In this document: one piece after another, positions 27,350 through 36,859 of the stretch
How the letters are laid out: each line of letters opens with the position of its first letter
Position numbering within the stretch: the stretch's first letter is position 1
Source: an uncultured Sunxiuqinia sp.
GTDB lineage: Bacteria; Bacteroidota; Bacteroidia; Bacteroidales; Prolixibacteraceae
Assembly: GCF_963678245.1 (NCBI RefSeq)
Contig: NZ_OY782776.1
Span: 372,001 to 436,000 of the forward strand
DNA length: 64,000 nucleotides
Reading direction: 5' to 3'
The notes under the pieces: generated by a model
What the model saw: only the letters and a program-made list of their open reading frames with translations
What the model was told of the DNA's origin: nothing
Databases searched by the model: none
Made by a program: the position numbers and the translations under genes

Positions 27350-29554
27350 ATGAAACCAGCGACCATTCAAATACTTTTATTTCTGTTGTTGCAATGGGGT
27401 AATTTATTTGCAATTAATACAACCAAATACGCTTTGAAATATGAGTTTGGAGATTTTCATTTCCAATGGAATATTGAAAATGATTTAGCTAAAACAAGCA
27501 AGCAATCTTCAGTACAACAAATTTGGAGTGGCAGCCTGTTACCTTCTTTTTTGATTGAAGATGAACAGGGGGAAAAGCAGTACATTAAAGCCGAAGTCAG
27601 CGAAAATGGAATTTCAACTGAAAATGGAAAAACCATCTTGGCATTGGATTTTGGAGAGTTTGCCACCGGAGAAATGATTGTAAGCAAGCGAGATTGGGGC
27701 GTCGCTATTGAAAAGTTCTCTTTAAAATGGACCAAAAGCATTCCCAATATCATCGAATTGTATTTTGGCACTTCGATGGTGTCAGATGAGGGAAAAGCAT
27801 TTCTGGAAGCTGATGAATTAGGTTTCCGCGGAGACTGGAGTGCTGCCGGATTTTGTGTTCCCGGGGCAAAAGAGGGAACTGCACAAAGTTACTTTCGGAT
27901 GTGGGATTATGGCCAAACAACAATCGCTTTAGGAAATTATGGCCCTTCAATGGGAACACTTTACGGAGCTGCTTTTCCAAGGCCTGTTTTAGGGTTTGCA
28001 ATGGGAAATGACGACGGATGGACGGCGTTCGGAGCCGGTTCAATTCCTGATGCAGCTATGCTGCTTCAACTTCGAAATACACATGGGTATATCAAATATG
28101 TTTACAGGGAAGATTTGTGGGGATCCGGAGATCAGGAACGAGTGTGGGAGAATCCTTTACGAATCACTTTTGGGGATAATTCATGGTTAGCTTTTCGTGA
28201 TTATTTTGATTCATTTCCGCCGAAAGAACCGATTTCAGAAGTTCATTCAAAATCAATTTGGAATACATGGGGAAACTGGAAAAACAAAGAATATCCAATC
28301 CGGCCTATGGTCGATTTTTCTGGAAGAGTTGCGGCTGAACTTTTTATTGTGGATGATCCGTGGGAAGAGTCCCAAGGTTTGGGTCGTCCCAGTTTTGAGC
28401 GTTTTCCAAATTTATATGAAGATTTTCAGTACATCGACGATAATCAAATGCAACGTGGTATTTGGGAAACTTTGGGTTGGTTAACGGATACGGCAAAAGC
28501 AGGATTGACTTCAGCCGATTTGATTGTCAATAAAGATGGAATTCCATGTAAATCAAGTTGGAGCTTTGATCCCTTTGGGACTGGTTTCTATTGCATTGAT
28601 ATTAGTTCGGAGCGTTCCCGGAAGTTTCTTCAGGAACGTACCATCTGGACGATGGAGAATATAAAACCCAAAATAATTAAACTGGACTTTGGTTACGGAA
28701 TGCCGTCTCCAAATATGGGAGTGCCAAGGAATTCGGCCATTAGAGGGGAGCGATATAGTTATGAGCTTTTTAAGTTGATAGTTGATGCAGCCAAGAGTGT
28801 TGATCCGGATGTTACTATCATGTATTATGGAATTAACCCGCTTTTCCTTTCGGTGGTTGAAATGGTTTCCCTGGATGATCAGGGTGATTTGTGGCATGCT
28901 GTAAAGGAAGGTCACGATCAATGGAGCATTTGGGCTTCTCTGCTTTCGAATAAGCAAGTTGTAATAAGCGGTTCCTCTGGCTATGATTGGCATCAGGATG
29001 ATGACGTGATTTTAAACTCTATTATTTTAGGTGCTCCCGGGGCAGTTCTCGGAACGCATTTGGAGGATGGAAGTCCGGTTCCTGAAAAATATTTAAATCG
29101 ACGATTGGCAGCTAACACTTGGTATCGGAAAAATATTCATTGGGAACCCGTCTGGCTGAACAGTCATGTTGGAGATTTAACAAATCCCCCCGAGATTAAA
29201 TGCTGGGGAAGAGAAGATGTAATTAATGGTGAGAATGTTCTTACAGCCTTGATATTAGATGGCTCAAAAGACCAAAGCATTGAAACCCTAATGCCACTGG
29301 AATGGGAAGGACGCTGGGCTGTAATTTCACAAACAGACGAGAATATTTTTAACTCATCAAAGCTTGCTGTTGTCCCGTTTGATTCAGGAGGTTTTTCTAT
29401 TCAACTTTCCAGAAAACCAACGTCTGTAGAGAAAATAAGCATCAATGGAACGGAAACGTATTCGGATTGGAAATGGGAAGGTGGTTCAATTATTTTGGAG
29501 GTAGACGAAACATTGCTAAGTAAAACAGCCGGATTTACTATTCAAACCAATTAA
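27350..29554 (+). CDS. Clan GH-D-like (GH36/alpha-galactosidase-like) glycosidase
   Basis: A 734-residue exported protein (signal peptide about 1-21). An N-terminal beta-supersandwich region runs to about residue 300. The (beta/alpha)8 part has FIVDDPWEE, YIDDNQMQRGIWETLGWL, IDISSERSRKFLQERTIWTMENIKPKIIKLDFGYGMP with candidate nucleophile Asp446, and VSLDDQGDLWHA with candidate acid Asp509 or Asp510. A small C-terminal beta domain follows. The KLDFG pattern is typical of clan GH-D/melibiase-like enzymes (retaining alpha-galactosidases and relatives). The substrate could also be another alpha-linked sugar. It starts 73 bp after the GH172 gene and 8 bp before the beta-propeller gene. Confidence 0.75.
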   Translation: MKPATIQILLFLLLQWGNLFAINTTKYALKYEFGDFHFQWNIENDLAKTSKQSSVQQIWSGSLLPSFLIEDEQGEKQYIKAEVSENGISTENGKTILALDFGEFATGEMIVSKRDWGVAIEKFSLKWTKSIPNIIELYFGTSMVSDEGKAFLEADELGFRGDWSAAGFCVPGAKEGTAQSYFRMWDYGQTTIALGNYGPSMGTLYGAAFPRPVLGFAMGNDDGWTAFGAGSIPDAAMLLQLRNTHGYIKYVYREDLWGSGDQERVWENPLRITFGDNSWLAFRDYFDSFPPKEPISEVHSKSIWNTWGNWKNKEYPIRPMVDFSGRVAAELFIVDDPWEESQGLGRPSFERFPNLYEDFQYIDDNQMQRGIWETLGWLTDTAKAGLTSADLIVNKDGIPCKSSWSFDPFGTGFYCIDISSERSRKFLQERTIWTMENIKPKIIKLDFGYGMPSPNMGVPRNSAIRGERYSYELFKLIVDAAKSVDPDVTIMYYGINPLFLSVVEMVSLDDQGDLWHAVKEGHDQWSIWASLLSNKQVVISGSSGYDWHQDDDVILNSIILGAPGAVLGTHLEDGSPVPEKYLNRRLAANTWYRKNIHWEPVWLNSHVGDLTNPPEIKCWGREDVINGENVLTALILDGSKDQSIETLMPLEWEGRWAVISQTDENIFNSSKLAVVPFDSGGFSIQLSRKPTSVEKISINGTETYSDWKWEGGSIILEVDETLLSKTAGFTIQTN

Positions 29555-29562
29555 TACGAACC

Positions 29563-30903
29563 ATGAGAATTTCAAAGAATAATAAGATTGTTGCTCCTGC
29601 TTTTATCTTCCTTGCATTGGTTTTGATCGTTGGATGTCAACCGAAAATGAGCGAATCAAAACAAAAAATAGATAAGCTTTTTGTTGATTACATTTGGTCT
29701 GGTTGTGCCGCGAATTATGAGATTTTGACTGCACCTCCATATCAATTCGTTGCCTATTACGATAGTGCAAAATACATGACCATTGCGCAACGGAAGATTG
29801 GAGATACTGAATGGACAAAAAAGAGATTGGACTCTCGGGTTGAATGGGATGCACATAACTACATTACGATGGCATTGGACAAGGCAGGATACTTACATGT
29901 TTCCGGGAATATGCATGTTGTGTCGCTTATTTATTTTCAAGCTGAAAAGCCTTACGATGTCACAAGTCTGGTACAGAAACAAAGTTTAATTGGAAACGAA
30001 GAGCATGCAGTCACTTATCCTAAATTTTTCAATGCACCTAATGGTGATTTAATATTTTCATACCGAACTGGAAGTAGTGGTAAAGGAAGTCAGATTTACA
30101 ACAGATACCATGCTGAGACTAAAAAATGGAGCAGATTAGTGGAAGAACCTCTCATCAATGGAGAAGGTAAAACAAATGCATACATAGAAGGACCTGAATT
30201 AGGGCCTGATGGACATTTTCATATGCTTTGGGTTTGGCGGGAGAATCCGGATGCCAACACAAATACCAACTTAAGCTACGCGAGGAGTAAAGACCTGGTG
30301 AACTGGGAAAAAAGTGACGGGTCTCCTCAGGAACTTCCAATTACGCTGGCTAATTGCGACATTGTTGATCCGGTACCAGCCCAAAATGGAATGCTGAATG
30401 GAAATGTAAAAATTGGTTTCGATTCCCAAAGTCAGGTAATTGCTTCCTATCACAAATATGATGAAGATGGAAACATTCAAATTTATAATGCCCGAAGCGA
30501 GAACGGGAAATGGAAAATTTATCAAGCAACCGAATGGAACTGGCGATGGGATTTTGGAGGCTGGGGCTCCATGATTGCCCGTGTAGGTTTGTCGAGAGTA
30601 AAACTTGAAGGAGACCAACTCATTCAAACATATTACGTGGATACGGTTGGGCAACAAAAGTTTGTGATTGATGAAACCAACTTAAAGGCAATCAAGCAAA
30701 TTGAATTCAAACAAAATTATCCTGAATCATTTAAAAAATTAAGCTGGGACAATGAACTGGCTACAGTGAATATTTTAGAAGACACTTCGGATGAATATGG
30801 CACATACGTGCTTCGTTGGGAAACCCTGAGGAGAAACGGTGATAAAGGATGGGATTTTATTCCTGAACGGCAACCACTTGAATTGTATCATTTTGAAAAT
30901 TAA
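29563..30903 (+). CDS. BNR_4-type beta-propeller lipoprotein (possible lyase or rhamnosidase)
   Basis: A 446-residue lipoprotein (lipobox LIVGC, Cys25) with a seven-bladed propeller of the BNR_4 type. Visible motifs are VEWDAHNYITMALDKAGYLHVSGNMH, containing conserved His98, and EEHAVTYPKF...GDLIFSYRTGSSGKGSQIYNRY. Families with this fold include GH145 (Rha-alpha-1,4-GlcA rhamnohydrolase) and the PL24/PL25 ulvan lyases; all use His on the propeller face. It is not a typical sialidase, having no FRIP motif or Asp-box repeats. A rhamnosyl-glucuronate target would fit the GH78-like neighbour, but this is inference. Confidence 0.75.
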   Translation: MRISKNNKIVAPAFIFLALVLIVGCQPKMSESKQKIDKLFVDYIWSGCAANYEILTAPPYQFVAYYDSAKYMTIAQRKIGDTEWTKKRLDSRVEWDAHNYITMALDKAGYLHVSGNMHVVSLIYFQAEKPYDVTSLVQKQSLIGNEEHAVTYPKFFNAPNGDLIFSYRTGSSGKGSQIYNRYHAETKKWSRLVEEPLINGEGKTNAYIEGPELGPDGHFHMLWVWRENPDANTNTNLSYARSKDLVNWEKSDGSPQELPITLANCDIVDPVPAQNGMLNGNVKIGFDSQSQVIASYHKYDEDGNIQIYNARSENGKWKIYQATEWNWRWDFGGWGSMIARVGLSRVKLEGDQLIQTYYVDTVGQQKFVIDETNLKAIKQIEFKQNYPESFKKLSWDNELATVNILEDTSDEYGTYVLRWETLRRNGDKGWDFIPERQPLELYHFEN

Positions 30904-30965
30904 ATCAGATGAAGCTTTCACTAAAAATATTTAAGTAATAAAAAAGCAAAAAAACTACACAACCA

Positions 30966-33353
30966 GTGAAACAGAACCGAATATTACTCATACTACTTAT
31001 TGTCATATTTCCATTAATTGCAAAGACACAAGAGAGACCTGTAGATGTAAATACCGATTGGAATAATCAGCGACATATGTGGCAGGCAGCCTGGATCACT
31101 CATCCAACAGCTTCTGTTTTTGATTATTCAGTATTTAATTTCAGAAAAAAATTCAATCTCAATGAGCTTCGTGATTCATCAATAATTTTTGTATCGGCAG
31201 ATAATCGTTATCGACTGTTTGTCAATGAAATAGAGGTTGCTAGAGGACCTGCAAAAAGTAATCTGCAATATTGGAAGTATGAAACAATAAATATCGCCCC
31301 ATATTTGAGAAAGGGTGAAAATATTATTGCTGCAGAGGTCTTCAATTTGGGGGAGTTCCGACCGGCGTCACAGTTTTCAAGCCGCACAGCTTTTATTCTG
31401 CAAGGAGATGGATATTTAAGTGAAAAACTAAATACTGGAAATACCAACTGGCTTGTTACCCACAATAAAGCCTATAAATCCAATCCGGTAACAAAAAAAA
31501 TGGTACGTCATTTTTTCGTTGCAGGACCTTGCGATTCTATTGCCGCCAATTTATATCCATGGGGATGGCAGACGACAAATTATGATGATCGTAATTGGTT
31601 GGCTCCAAAAAGAATTGAACCAGGTGTCGGACGTGGATTTTTACATGGTGTTTCCTGGCATCTTGCTCCTAGGGAAATTCCGATGATGGAGGAACGGGTG
31701 ACTCGATTTAAAAAAATTGTTCGAGCTGAAAGTATTGAAGTTGATCCGCAATTTTTAAGTGGAAGGAAGAAATTAATTGTTCCTGCTAATTCTACGGTCA
31801 AGTTCCTTCTTGATCATGAAAAATTAACTATTGGGTATCCTGAGATGATTGTTTCGGGGGGGAATAATAGTGTAATAAAAGTGACTTATGCAGAAGCACT
31901 TTATGATAAAAATGGTAAAAAAGGAAATCGAAATATTGTTGACGGCAAAGAAATGCAGGGTTATTACGATGTTTTTTTACCGGATGGTGGAGCGAAACGG
32001 AAGTTTGTTCCATTGTCGCTTCGTACTTGTCGTTATGTGGAATTGGAAATAACGACGGAGGAAAAACCTCTCGAAATAGATGATTTTTATTTAATCTTCA
32101 CAGCCTATCCATTTAAAGAAAATGCATTCTTTAAAACGGATGATCCTCTGTTAACTCAGATTTGGAATACAGGCTGGTGGACTGCGCGTTTATGTGCAGG
32201 TGAAACCTATATGGATTGCCCGTATTGGGAACAACTTCAGTATATAGGTGATTCTCGAATTCAGGCTTTAATTTCATTATATGTTTCCGGCGATGACCGA
32301 TTAATGAGAAATCTGTTGTTGGAAGCAGATCAGTCAAGGATGTCTGAAGGATTAACAATGGGTAGGCCACCTACAAACAACGTTAGTGTAATACCAACAT
32401 TCTCGTTGTATTGGGTTGATATGGTTCATGATTATTATATGCACCGAAGTGATTCTGCGTTTGTTCTTCAATTTCTTCCGGGAATTCGATCAGTGTTAGG
32501 TTGGTTTGAAAGACGAATGGATGATAATGGGCTGTTAGGTTCACTAGATTGGTTCAACTTCACAGATTGGGCTGATGGTTTCATGTGTGGAATGGCTTAC
32601 GGTGCAGATTCTGGCAATTCAGCTCTCATCTCACTACAATTTGCTTACGCACTTGATAATGCGAGCGAATTGTTTCAACATTTTGGGCATGATTATGAGG
32701 CTTCAAAATACAAGAATCTGGCATCAAAGATAAAAGACGCTGTTTATCAGCTTTCTTTCAATAAACAAAAAGGCTTTTTTCGGGATACACCGACAGACGA
32801 TATTTATTCGCAGCACACCAACATCTGGGCTGTATTAACGGATGCAATTCCGCAATCGGAGCAAAAGGAACTGATTGAGCGGGTAATTACTGAGAAGTCA
32901 TTAATTCAGACGAGTATCTATTTTCGTTTTTACCTTTTTCAGGCTATGTATAAAGCTGGTTTAGCAAATGACTATTTATCTCAGTTAGGTGACTGGAAGC
33001 AAATGATAGAAAAAGGATTGAGCACATTTGAAGAGGGTGATTATCTGGAACGATCAGATTGTCATGCATGGGGGGCAAGCCCTAATTATGATTTTTTAGC
33101 TACCGTTTGTGGTATAAGACCATTGAAATCTGGATTTAAAGAAGTTTCTATAAAACCAGCTTTTGGTGATTTAAAAACCGTTCATGCAAAAATGCCACAT
33201 CCTAAAGGAAAGATTGAAATGAAGTTGACGGTAAAAGGAGAATCTGGAATAATTGGTTTTGTATCTCTTCCTGAAAATACTACTGGTACATTCGAATGGT
33301 TTGGTAAGCATATTCAAATAAGTCCAGGGAAAAATATAATTGATTTAAACTGA
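30966..33353 (+). CDS. GH78-like alpha-L-rhamnosidase
   Basis: A 795-residue secreted enzyme starting at GTG (signal peptide to about residue 21). The N-terminal beta-sandwich has FRKKFNLNE, SADNRYRLFVNEIEVARGPA, YLRKGENIIAAEVFNLGE, typical of Bac_rhamnosid modules. The (alpha/alpha)6 domain has ETYMDCPYWEQLQYIGDSRIQAL, where Glu422 is a candidate catalytic residue, and DWFNFTDWADGF. The C-terminus has HAWGASPNYDFLATVCGIRP, the usual GH78 ending. The family's common DCPTRERxGWTGD motif is changed to DCPYWEQLQYIGD, a variant that may mark a separate subfamily. It would remove terminal alpha-L-rhamnose in the periplasm. Confidence 0.88.
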   Translation: MKQNRILLILLIVIFPLIAKTQERPVDVNTDWNNQRHMWQAAWITHPTASVFDYSVFNFRKKFNLNELRDSSIIFVSADNRYRLFVNEIEVARGPAKSNLQYWKYETINIAPYLRKGENIIAAEVFNLGEFRPASQFSSRTAFILQGDGYLSEKLNTGNTNWLVTHNKAYKSNPVTKKMVRHFFVAGPCDSIAANLYPWGWQTTNYDDRNWLAPKRIEPGVGRGFLHGVSWHLAPREIPMMEERVTRFKKIVRAESIEVDPQFLSGRKKLIVPANSTVKFLLDHEKLTIGYPEMIVSGGNNSVIKVTYAEALYDKNGKKGNRNIVDGKEMQGYYDVFLPDGGAKRKFVPLSLRTCRYVELEITTEEKPLEIDDFYLIFTAYPFKENAFFKTDDPLLTQIWNTGWWTARLCAGETYMDCPYWEQLQYIGDSRIQALISLYVSGDDRLMRNLLLEADQSRMSEGLTMGRPPTNNVSVIPTFSLYWVDMVHDYYMHRSDSAFVLQFLPGIRSVLGWFERRMDDNGLLGSLDWFNFTDWADGFMCGMAYGADSGNSALISLQFAYALDNASELFQHFGHDYEASKYKNLASKIKDAVYQLSFNKQKGFFRDTPTDDIYSQHTNIWAVLTDAIPQSEQKELIERVITEKSLIQTSIYFRFYLFQAMYKAGLANDYLSQLGDWKQMIEKGLSTFEEGDYLERSDCHAWGASPNYDFLATVCGIRPLKSGFKEVSIKPAFGDLKTVHAKMPHPKGKIEMKLTVKGESGIIGFVSLPENTTGTFEWFGKHIQISPGKNIIDLN

Positions 33354-33447
33354 TTGAAATATCGACGTTAGATGAAAGTTAAGTTGATTACTAAAAATAA
33401 GATTGGGATAAAATATCCATAGTTGAATATATCAGGGAGATGGTATC

Positions 33448-34236
33448 ATGAACAGAAAAATTAGACTTCTACTGGTTCTGATTTTGCTAACCAGTCAGGT
33501 AATTGATGCACAGATTATGTGGCCAGAAAGTAAAAAAGCAGCAATCGTTTTATCATACGATGACGGATTGAATTCACACCTGAACTATGCCATCCCCCAA
33601 TTAAATGCCTACGGATTTAAGGGAACTTTTTTTCTATACGGATACCTTCCCGAAGACAAATTTGATGAGTGGGAACAAGTAAGTGAACAGGGGCATGAAA
33701 TTGGAAATCATTCGCTTTTTCATCCCTGCAAAGGAGATGGGAAAGAGGGAAGATCACCTCGATTTTATTCTGAGGATTATGATGTTCCATCCATGCTCAG
33801 GGAAATTGGTATAATGAATAAATTGATTTTTGCAATAACGGGTAAAAAACCGGAGAGTTATGCTTATCCATGCGGTGAAACAGTGGTTGGGGGTGTGGAT
33901 TATTCCGATTCATTAAAACAAGCCGGATTGTTGAAATATGCAAGAAATGGTAAAGATACTGATGGAATTACCAGTTGTGAGAATCTTAATCCATATAAAG
34001 TTCCGGCTTATGGTGTAAAACGGGGATCCAGTGCAGATGATTTGATTCAGTATGTTAAAACGGTGATGAAAAATGAGGGATTGGGAATTTTCATTTTTCA
34101 TGGTGTTGGAGGGGACTATCTGGATATTGACGCCAATGTGCATCAGGAATTGCTCGATTATCTGAACGACCATCAGGACGAACTTTGGATTACAACATTT
34201 AGTGAAGTGATGGAAGAAATAACAAATAAAGACTAA
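33448..34236 (+). CDS. Polysaccharide deacetylase (CE4/NodB-like)
   Basis: A 262-residue secreted protein (signal peptide to about residue 21, IDAQ). NodB motifs: LSYDDG with metal/base Asp38 and Asp39, GNHSLFHP with metal His88 and His92, YAYPCG in place of the arginine-containing motif 3, and IFIFHGVGG with the late His. The fold is a compact (beta/alpha) barrel that uses Zn2+ or Co2+ to remove N- or O-acetyl groups from sugars. It lies 11 bp before the transporter gene, in the middle of the operon, so it could deacetylate oligosaccharides before uptake. The lost motif-3 Arg makes specificity hard to predict. Confidence 0.88.
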   Translation: MNRKIRLLLVLILLTSQVIDAQIMWPESKKAAIVLSYDDGLNSHLNYAIPQLNAYGFKGTFFLYGYLPEDKFDEWEQVSEQGHEIGNHSLFHPCKGDGKEGRSPRFYSEDYDVPSMLREIGIMNKLIFAITGKKPESYAYPCGETVVGGVDYSDSLKQAGLLKYARNGKDTDGITSCENLNPYKVPAYGVKRGSSADDLIQYVKTVMKNEGLGIFIFHGVGGDYLDIDANVHQELLDYLNDHQDELWITTFSEVMEEITNKD

Positions 34237-34247
34237 CAGAAAAGACT

Positions 34248-35498
34248 ATGTTTAAATTAATTGAGAAAGAATACGAGCATTTTAAATCGTTTCCGCGCAA
34301 TATGCGAATTTTGTTACTAACTAACCTTATTTATGCTTTGGTGTTACCGATTCTGGAGCTTTTTGTAGGTGCCTATATTTTGCGTCAATCTGATAATACT
34401 TCCTACGTGGTGGTTTACCAGCTAATGGTTTACTTGGGTATACCCGTCGCTTTTTTGGTAAATGGAATATTACTTCGGCGAATAAAAATTGCTCGCCTTT
34501 ACTCGCTTGGTATGCTGATGAGTGGTGTCGCCATGACCATCATGATGATGTTGGATTCAGTTGATATTGTTGGAATTTCAATCTCTGGATTAGTAATGGG
34601 ATGCTCGTATGGATTTTTCTGGGCTAATCGTGATTTTCTGTCGCTTTCGTCAACCAACGACAGCAACCGGAATTATTATTTCAGCATGGAAACGTTTTTC
34701 TACACCATCACATTCATTATTATCCCAGCTATTGCCGGTTATTTTATCGCAACTGGTGAAGAATTTGGATGGTATCCGGCTAAGGCTGCTTATATTACGC
34801 TGACCATCGTGGTATTTGGATTGACGATTTTCTCATCTATCATGGTTCATCAAGGCGATTTTGTTAACCCTAAAAATGAGCGGTTTATTTTCTTCAAGTT
34901 TCACAAAGATTGGAATTGGATGTTGTTACTAGGTGGTTTCAAAGGTATTGCTCAGGCTGCTATTTTCTTTTTTCCAATTCTTCTCATCTTGAGTTTTGTG
35001 GGTAAAGAAGGTTCACTCGGAGGACTTGTTGCCGTTGGGTCTTTGATAACCGCTATGGTTTTGTATTTAATCGGACGTTTTTCGAGGCCTGAACACCGAA
35101 TCTACGTTTTCTCATTTGGCTTATTGGTTTTTTTGGCAGGAGGCTTGGTTAATAGTCTCTTTTTCAGTGCTATTGGAGTGGTGATTTACCAGATTTGCAA
35201 CTCGCTATCCCGGCCATTGCTTGACGCAGCATACTACCCTATTCAGTTGGGTGTAATTGATCACATCTCGGAGTTGGAAAAACGGAACAAGTTTGCCTAT
35301 ATCTTTAATCACGAAGCAGGGTTATTTGTTGGTCGTATGATTGGATGCCTTCTTTTCTTGATTGCATCCGAATATGCTTCGCCCGAGTTCGCGTTACGAT
35401 ATGTTTTGGTAATCATCGCTTTAATTCAGGCAATATCGATTCCCGTAGCTCAAAAATTAATTAAAAAAGTACAAAATTATTCAGTTGCTACATCATGA
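34248..35498 (+). CDS. MFS sugar transporter
   Basis: A 416-residue inner-membrane protein of the major facilitator superfamily with about 12 predicted membrane segments. It has no signal peptide; the N-terminal FPRNMRILLLTNLIYALVLPILELFVGAYI begins the first helix. A charged loop RRIKIARLYSLG follows helix 2, a weak form of the MFS loop motif. Its stop overlaps the next ATG by 4 bp (ATGA), implying translational coupling to the acetylesterase. It probably brings an oligosaccharide released by the PUL B enzymes into the cytoplasm, where the next two gene products, lacking signal peptides, can act. Confidence 0.9.
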   Translation: MFKLIEKEYEHFKSFPRNMRILLLTNLIYALVLPILELFVGAYILRQSDNTSYVVVYQLMVYLGIPVAFLVNGILLRRIKIARLYSLGMLMSGVAMTIMMMLDSVDIVGISISGLVMGCSYGFFWANRDFLSLSSTNDSNRNYYFSMETFFYTITFIIIPAIAGYFIATGEEFGWYPAKAAYITLTIVVFGLTIFSSIMVHQGDFVNPKNERFIFFKFHKDWNWMLLLGGFKGIAQAAIFFFPILLILSFVGKEGSLGGLVAVGSLITAMVLYLIGRFSRPEHRIYVFSFGLLVFLAGGLVNSLFFSAIGVVIYQICNSLSRPLLDAAYYPIQLGVIDHISELEKRNKFAYIFNHEAGLFVGRMIGCLLFLIASEYASPEFALRYVLVIIALIQAISIPVAQKLIKKVQNYSVATS

Positions 35499-36829
35499 AG
35501 ATCTATTTTGCTATAGGGGTAATGGTATTGCAACAAAACTCTGATGTTGCAATATGGGGATGGGGAACCCCTGGTGAAGAAATTATAATTGTGTGCAGCT
35601 GGAATAAAAATGATATGGTAACGGTAAAACCAGCGAATACTGCAAAGTGGGAGGGCACAATAAGGAAAACAAAAGCCGGAAGTCCATACTCCATTAGCAT
35701 TTCAGGGAATGATACTGTCGAGATAAAAAATGTAATGCTTGGAGAAGTTTGGTTGTGCAGCGGACAATCAAATATGGAATGGAGTATTAATTGGGGAATT
35801 ACAAACGAAAAAGAGCTTTTAACTGAGGGATTTGATCTTGACATTCGAATTCTAACCGTGCAAAAACAGACCGATGAATTTCCTCAGCAAAATTGTTTGG
35901 GAAGTTGGCAGCTTGGAACTGCGGAACATGCGCGTTCAACAAGTGCTGTGGGATATATTTTCGCCAAAGAATTGAAAAGGAAATTGAATGTGCCGGTGGG
36001 AATTATTGTTTCAGCATGGGGTGGAACGACTGCAGAAGTCTGGATTGAGAAGAATCGAATAAATAATAAGCCTAAGTTAGATGAAGCAAAGATTGTCCGC
36101 GATGTTTTCTGGTGTCCGTCAGAGCCCGGAGCAGCTTATAATTCAATGATCCATCCTTCAATACCTTATGGCATAAAAGGAGCTATTTGGTATCAGGGAG
36201 AATCAAGTCTGCATAACTATTGGGTGTATTCCTTATTGATGAAGAATCTGATAGAAGGCTGGCGTTCCGATTTCAAAAAAGAATTTCCCTTTTTCCTGGT
36301 TCGGATAGCACCTTTTGCCTACGAGGAAGCTAATATATCTGCATACCTGAGAGAGCAGCAGGAGTTAACTACAAAAGTGATTCCCAAAACAGGAATGATT
36401 GTAATCTCAGATCTGGTAGATGATATTAATAATGTCCATCCCCAAAATAAGATTGATGTTGGCAAACGTCTCGCTAATTACGCGTTGACTGAAACCTATG
36501 GATTGGAAGTAGGTGCATACAAAAGCCCGACATACGGATCGATAGAAATAATCAGAAATGAAATAAAAATCGACTTTAATGATGTGATAACTGAGTTGGT
36601 TTGTAAGGATGAGCAACCTTTTGATTTTCAGATATCTGGCGAAGATAAATATTTTGTGCCGGCAAAAGTTCGGATTGATGGGAAAAGCATTCTTGTATAT
36701 TCTAAATCTGTAAAGAACCCGGTTGCAGTGCGTCATTGCTTCGACGATATATCTATCCCAAATGTATTTAGCAAAGAAGGCTTGCCGTTGGCGCCTTTCA
36801 GAACAGACAAATGGCAGTTAAAACATTAA
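35495..36829 (+). CDS. Sialate O-acetylesterase-like SGNH esterase, apparently cytosolic
   Basis: A 444-residue carbohydrate esterase. The catalytic Ser92 lies in GEVWLCSGQSNMEWS; the Asp/His pair lies in VDDINNVHPQNKIDVGKRLANYAL; and WGGTTAEVWI and IWYQGESS are typical of the family. Family proteins usually begin with a signal peptide before FSDxMVLQ. Here the homologous IGVMVLQQ starts at residue 7, so there is no room for one. The ATG overlaps the MFS stop. I infer a cytosolic enzyme that deacetylates imported oligosaccharides before the GH94 phosphorylase. A lost signal peptide by deletion is the alternative. Confidence 0.85.
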   Translation: MKIYFAIGVMVLQQNSDVAIWGWGTPGEEIIIVCSWNKNDMVTVKPANTAKWEGTIRKTKAGSPYSISISGNDTVEIKNVMLGEVWLCSGQSNMEWSINWGITNEKELLTEGFDLDIRILTVQKQTDEFPQQNCLGSWQLGTAEHARSTSAVGYIFAKELKRKLNVPVGIIVSAWGGTTAEVWIEKNRINNKPKLDEAKIVRDVFWCPSEPGAAYNSMIHPSIPYGIKGAIWYQGESSLHNYWVYSLLMKNLIEGWRSDFKKEFPFFLVRIAPFAYEEANISAYLREQQELTTKVIPKTGMIVISDLVDDINNVHPQNKIDVGKRLANYALTETYGLEVGAYKSPTYGSIEIIRNEIKIDFNDVITELVCKDEQPFDFQISGEDKYFVPAKVRIDGKSILVYSKSVKNPVAVRHCFDDISIPNVFSKEGLPLAPFRTDKWQLKH

Positions 36830-36859
36830 TAAACAAATAAATTTCAAAATAGAAAGATC

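Noticed and set aside
29563-30903. Sialidase
   Set aside because: There is no FRIP motif and no Asp-box repeats; the DAHNY pattern fits the BNR_4 group instead.
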